From JBPCIX01 sp051005875 (GTDB taxonomy: Bacteria; Actinomycetota; CADDZG01; JAHWKV01), in the NCBI GenBank assembly GCA_051005875.1, contig JBPCIX010000061.1, forward strand, positions 1 through 7,343: a DNA stretch of 7,343 nt, given 5' to 3'. Shown in pieces: positions 5,953-7,343 of this stretch. Under the pieces are notes generated by a model. That model was not told where the DNA came from. It worked only from the letters and a program-made list of their open reading frames with translations, and searched no databases. The translations under genes were made by a program, and so were the position numbers. How positions within the stretch are numbered: the stretch's first letter is position 1; each line of letters starts with the position of its first letter.

Positions 5953-7343
5953 GTGTCTATGAGTGACACCGAGCGCGAGAACCTGGCAAGCAAGAAGGTC
6001 TCGGAGCTGCAAACGATGGCGGGAAATTTAGGGCTTTCCGGCCGTGGCCTTAAGAAGGCAGAATTGATTGAAGCAATCTCAAAGGGCAGCCAAGAGCGCA
6101 ACGGTGCGAGAACTGTGACCAGGCCCGAACCGGCGCCTCCTCACGCGCCTCAGCCGGCCGCCGCCACGCCCTCCAACGGCCCAAAGCCGCCGGAGCAGGC
6201 AACCTCTAATGGGTCGCCTACGGCAGCGGCAACCACTGATGCCCCCTCCAGGCCGCAGCCGGAGCCAAGATTTGACGGCGAACCCCGGCGTGATAATTTC
6301 CGTGACCGCGACGGCAGGGAAGGCCGCGACCGGGGCCGCAGGCGCCGGGGCCGCGACCGCGGCGGGCGCGACCGCGACGGCCGAGGCGACGGCCGCGACC
6401 GTGACCGTGACCGTGACCGTCAGGAGCAGCGTGCCCGGCTGCCGCGTGAACCTCGTGAGCCGGAAGTCATCGACGAGTCCGAACTTGAACAAGCGACCGG
6501 CATTCTCGATGTTCTTCCAGAAGGCTATGGATTCCTCCGAACATCCGGCTACCTGCCTACCCAGGAAGACGTATACGTTTCCCTTTCGCAGGTTAGGCGT
6601 TATCACCTGCGCCGCGGCGACGAAGTCATGGGAATGGCCCGCCGTCCAAAGGAGTCCGAGAAGTACAGGGCCTTGGTGCGCCTCGAGACGATCGGCGGCG
6701 GCCCACCTGAAGCCGTAGAGGTCCGCCCATGGTTTGAAAAGCTGACCCCGCTTTATCCCGAGCAAAGAATCCGGATCGAGCTGGAAGAAGAGCCCGGCCA
6801 AATAGCTCAAAGGATCATCGACCTGGTGGCCCCCATCGGCAAAGGCCAGCGGGGAATGATCGTTTCACCTCCCAAGGCCGGCAAGACGACGATCATGAAG
6901 CAGATTGCGAATTCGATTCGCAAGAATTCTCCCGAATGCCACCTGATCGTTCTGCTGGTCGACGAGCGTCCCGAGGAAGTTACCGACATGCAACGCTCGG
7001 TTGACGGCGAAATCATTTACTCAACCTTCGACAGGCCCTCAGACGACCACATTCAAGTGACCGAGCTGTGCCTTGACCGGGCGAAGCGGATGGTTGAAAT
7101 GGGCAAAGATGTCGTGGTCTTGCTCGACGGCATCACTCGTCTCTCCAGGGCTTACAACCTGGCGACCCCTGCATCGGGCCGGATTCTTTCCGGAGGCGTT
7201 GACTCAACGGCTTTGTATCCCCCCAAGCGATTCTTCGGCGCCGCACGCAACATCGAACAAGGCGGCAGCCTGACGATCATCGCAACGGCTCTGGTCGACA
7301 CGGGGTCACGGATGGACGAAGTCATCTTCGAAGAGTTCAAGGG
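5953..7343 (+). CDS. rho: Transcription termination factor Rho (3' end outside window)
   Basis: Hexameric RNA-dependent ATPase and translocase that ends transcription. The first 463 codons are present. Rho_N spans about residues 11-42 (LASKKVSELQTMAGNLGL). A non-conserved insertion spans about 43-176: Pro/Ala-rich first, then Arg/Asp/Gly-rich at 112-156, as in high-GC Gram-positive Rho. The primary RNA-binding cold-shock-type fold spans about 182-252 and contains GYGFLR and DVYVS. The ATPase core shows Walker A SPPKAGKT (305-312, Lys311), DERPEEVTDMQR (337-348), Walker B VVVLLD (387-392) and the Q-loop region SGRILSGGVD (408-417). The fragment stops in EEFKG, so the R-loop, arginine finger and roughly the last 80 residues are missing. 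Start GTG 5953 is preferred over ATG 5959 by ribosome-binding-site spacing. The 170-base gap suggests expression separate from the threonine operon, though read-through is possible. Confidence 0.97.
   Translation, partial: MSMSDTERENLASKKVSELQTMAGNLGLSGRGLKKAELIEAISKGSQERNGARTVTRPEPAPPHAPQPAAATPSNGPKPPEQATSNGSPTAAATTDAPSRPQPEPRFDGEPRRDNFRDRDGREGRDRGRRRRGRDRGGRDRDGRGDGRDRDRDRDRQEQRARLPREPREPEVIDESELEQATGILDVLPEGYGFLRTSGYLPTQEDVYVSLSQVRRYHLRRGDEVMGMARRPKESEKYRALVRLETIGGGPPEAVEVRPWFEKLTPLYPEQRIRIELEEEPGQIAQRIIDLVAPIGKGQRGMIVSPPKAGKTTIMKQIANSIRKNSPECHLIVLLVDERPEEVTDMQRSVDGEIIYSTFDRPSDDHIQVTELCLDRAKRMVEMGKDVVVLLDGITRLSRAYNLATPASGRILSGGVDSTALYPPKRFFGAARNIEQGGSLTIIATALVDTGSRMDEVIFEEFK
6397..6420 (+). 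repeat. Hexanucleotide microsatellite GACCGT x4 within rho
   Basis: Four perfect copies of GACCGT encode Asp-Arg repeats inside the charged insertion of Rho, within a wider run of GAC-CGC/CGT and GGC codons from about 6292. The unit is a multiple of three, so gain or loss of copies would keep the frame and only change the length of the insertion. Confidence 0.9.

Noticed and set aside
6079..6810. A 243-codon open frame on the minus strand opposite rho, Ala/Val/Arg-rich
   Set aside because: It lies fully antisense to the Rho insertion and RNA-binding domain, whose + strand translation matches the family. Its low-complexity protein simply mirrors the GC-rich codon repeats.

Overview
The window is bacterial, has moderately high GC, and most probably comes from a deep-branching member of the Actinomycetota. 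Three things point there: a DUF4235 membrane protein (a mostly actinobacterial family), the gene order hom-thrC-thrB-(extra gene)-rho, which recalls the actinobacterial hom-thrC-thrB-rho neighbourhood, and a Rho factor with a long Arg/Asp/Gly-rich insertion of the type seen in Micrococcus and Mycobacterium. The cyclic 2,3-diphosphoglycerate synthetase homologue suggests a Rubrobacter/Thermoleophilia-like or related uncultured lineage rather than a classical Streptomyces or Mycobacterium. This placement is inferred from gene content only.

Layout. Bases 1-777 hold the 3' part of a HAMP-HisKA-HATPase sensor histidine kinase on the + strand. It converges on a small DUF4235 two-helix membrane protein on the - strand (837-1091). 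The boundary between them carries an imperfect tandem duplication (761-876) that copies the 3' ends of both genes. A 99-base divergent intergenic region (1092-1190) follows, with a perfect 7-bp inverted repeat and a possible 6-codon upstream ORF.

Bases 1191-5782 are a tightly packed + strand operon: homoserine dehydrogenase (hom), threonine synthase (thrC, ATGA overlap), homoserine kinase (thrB, probably a TTG start) and a cyclic 2,3-diphosphoglycerate synthetase family protein (TTGA overlap with thrB). The first three turn aspartate semialdehyde into threonine: Hom makes homoserine, ThrB phosphorylates it and ThrC forms threonine. The fourth gene has no known part in threonine synthesis, and its translational linkage to thrB is the most unusual feature of the window.

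Bases 5783-5952 form a leader of lower GC than the flanking genes, with candidate promoter elements, two hairpins and a possible 40-codon leader ORF. The transcription termination factor gene rho follows and runs off the right edge, with its Rho_N, charged insertion, cold-shock-type RNA-binding domain and most of the ATPase core inside the window. I see no mobile element, CRISPR array, tRNA or rRNA. Apart from the thrB-linked cpgS-like gene and the rho leader, this is ordinary chromosomal housekeeping DNA.
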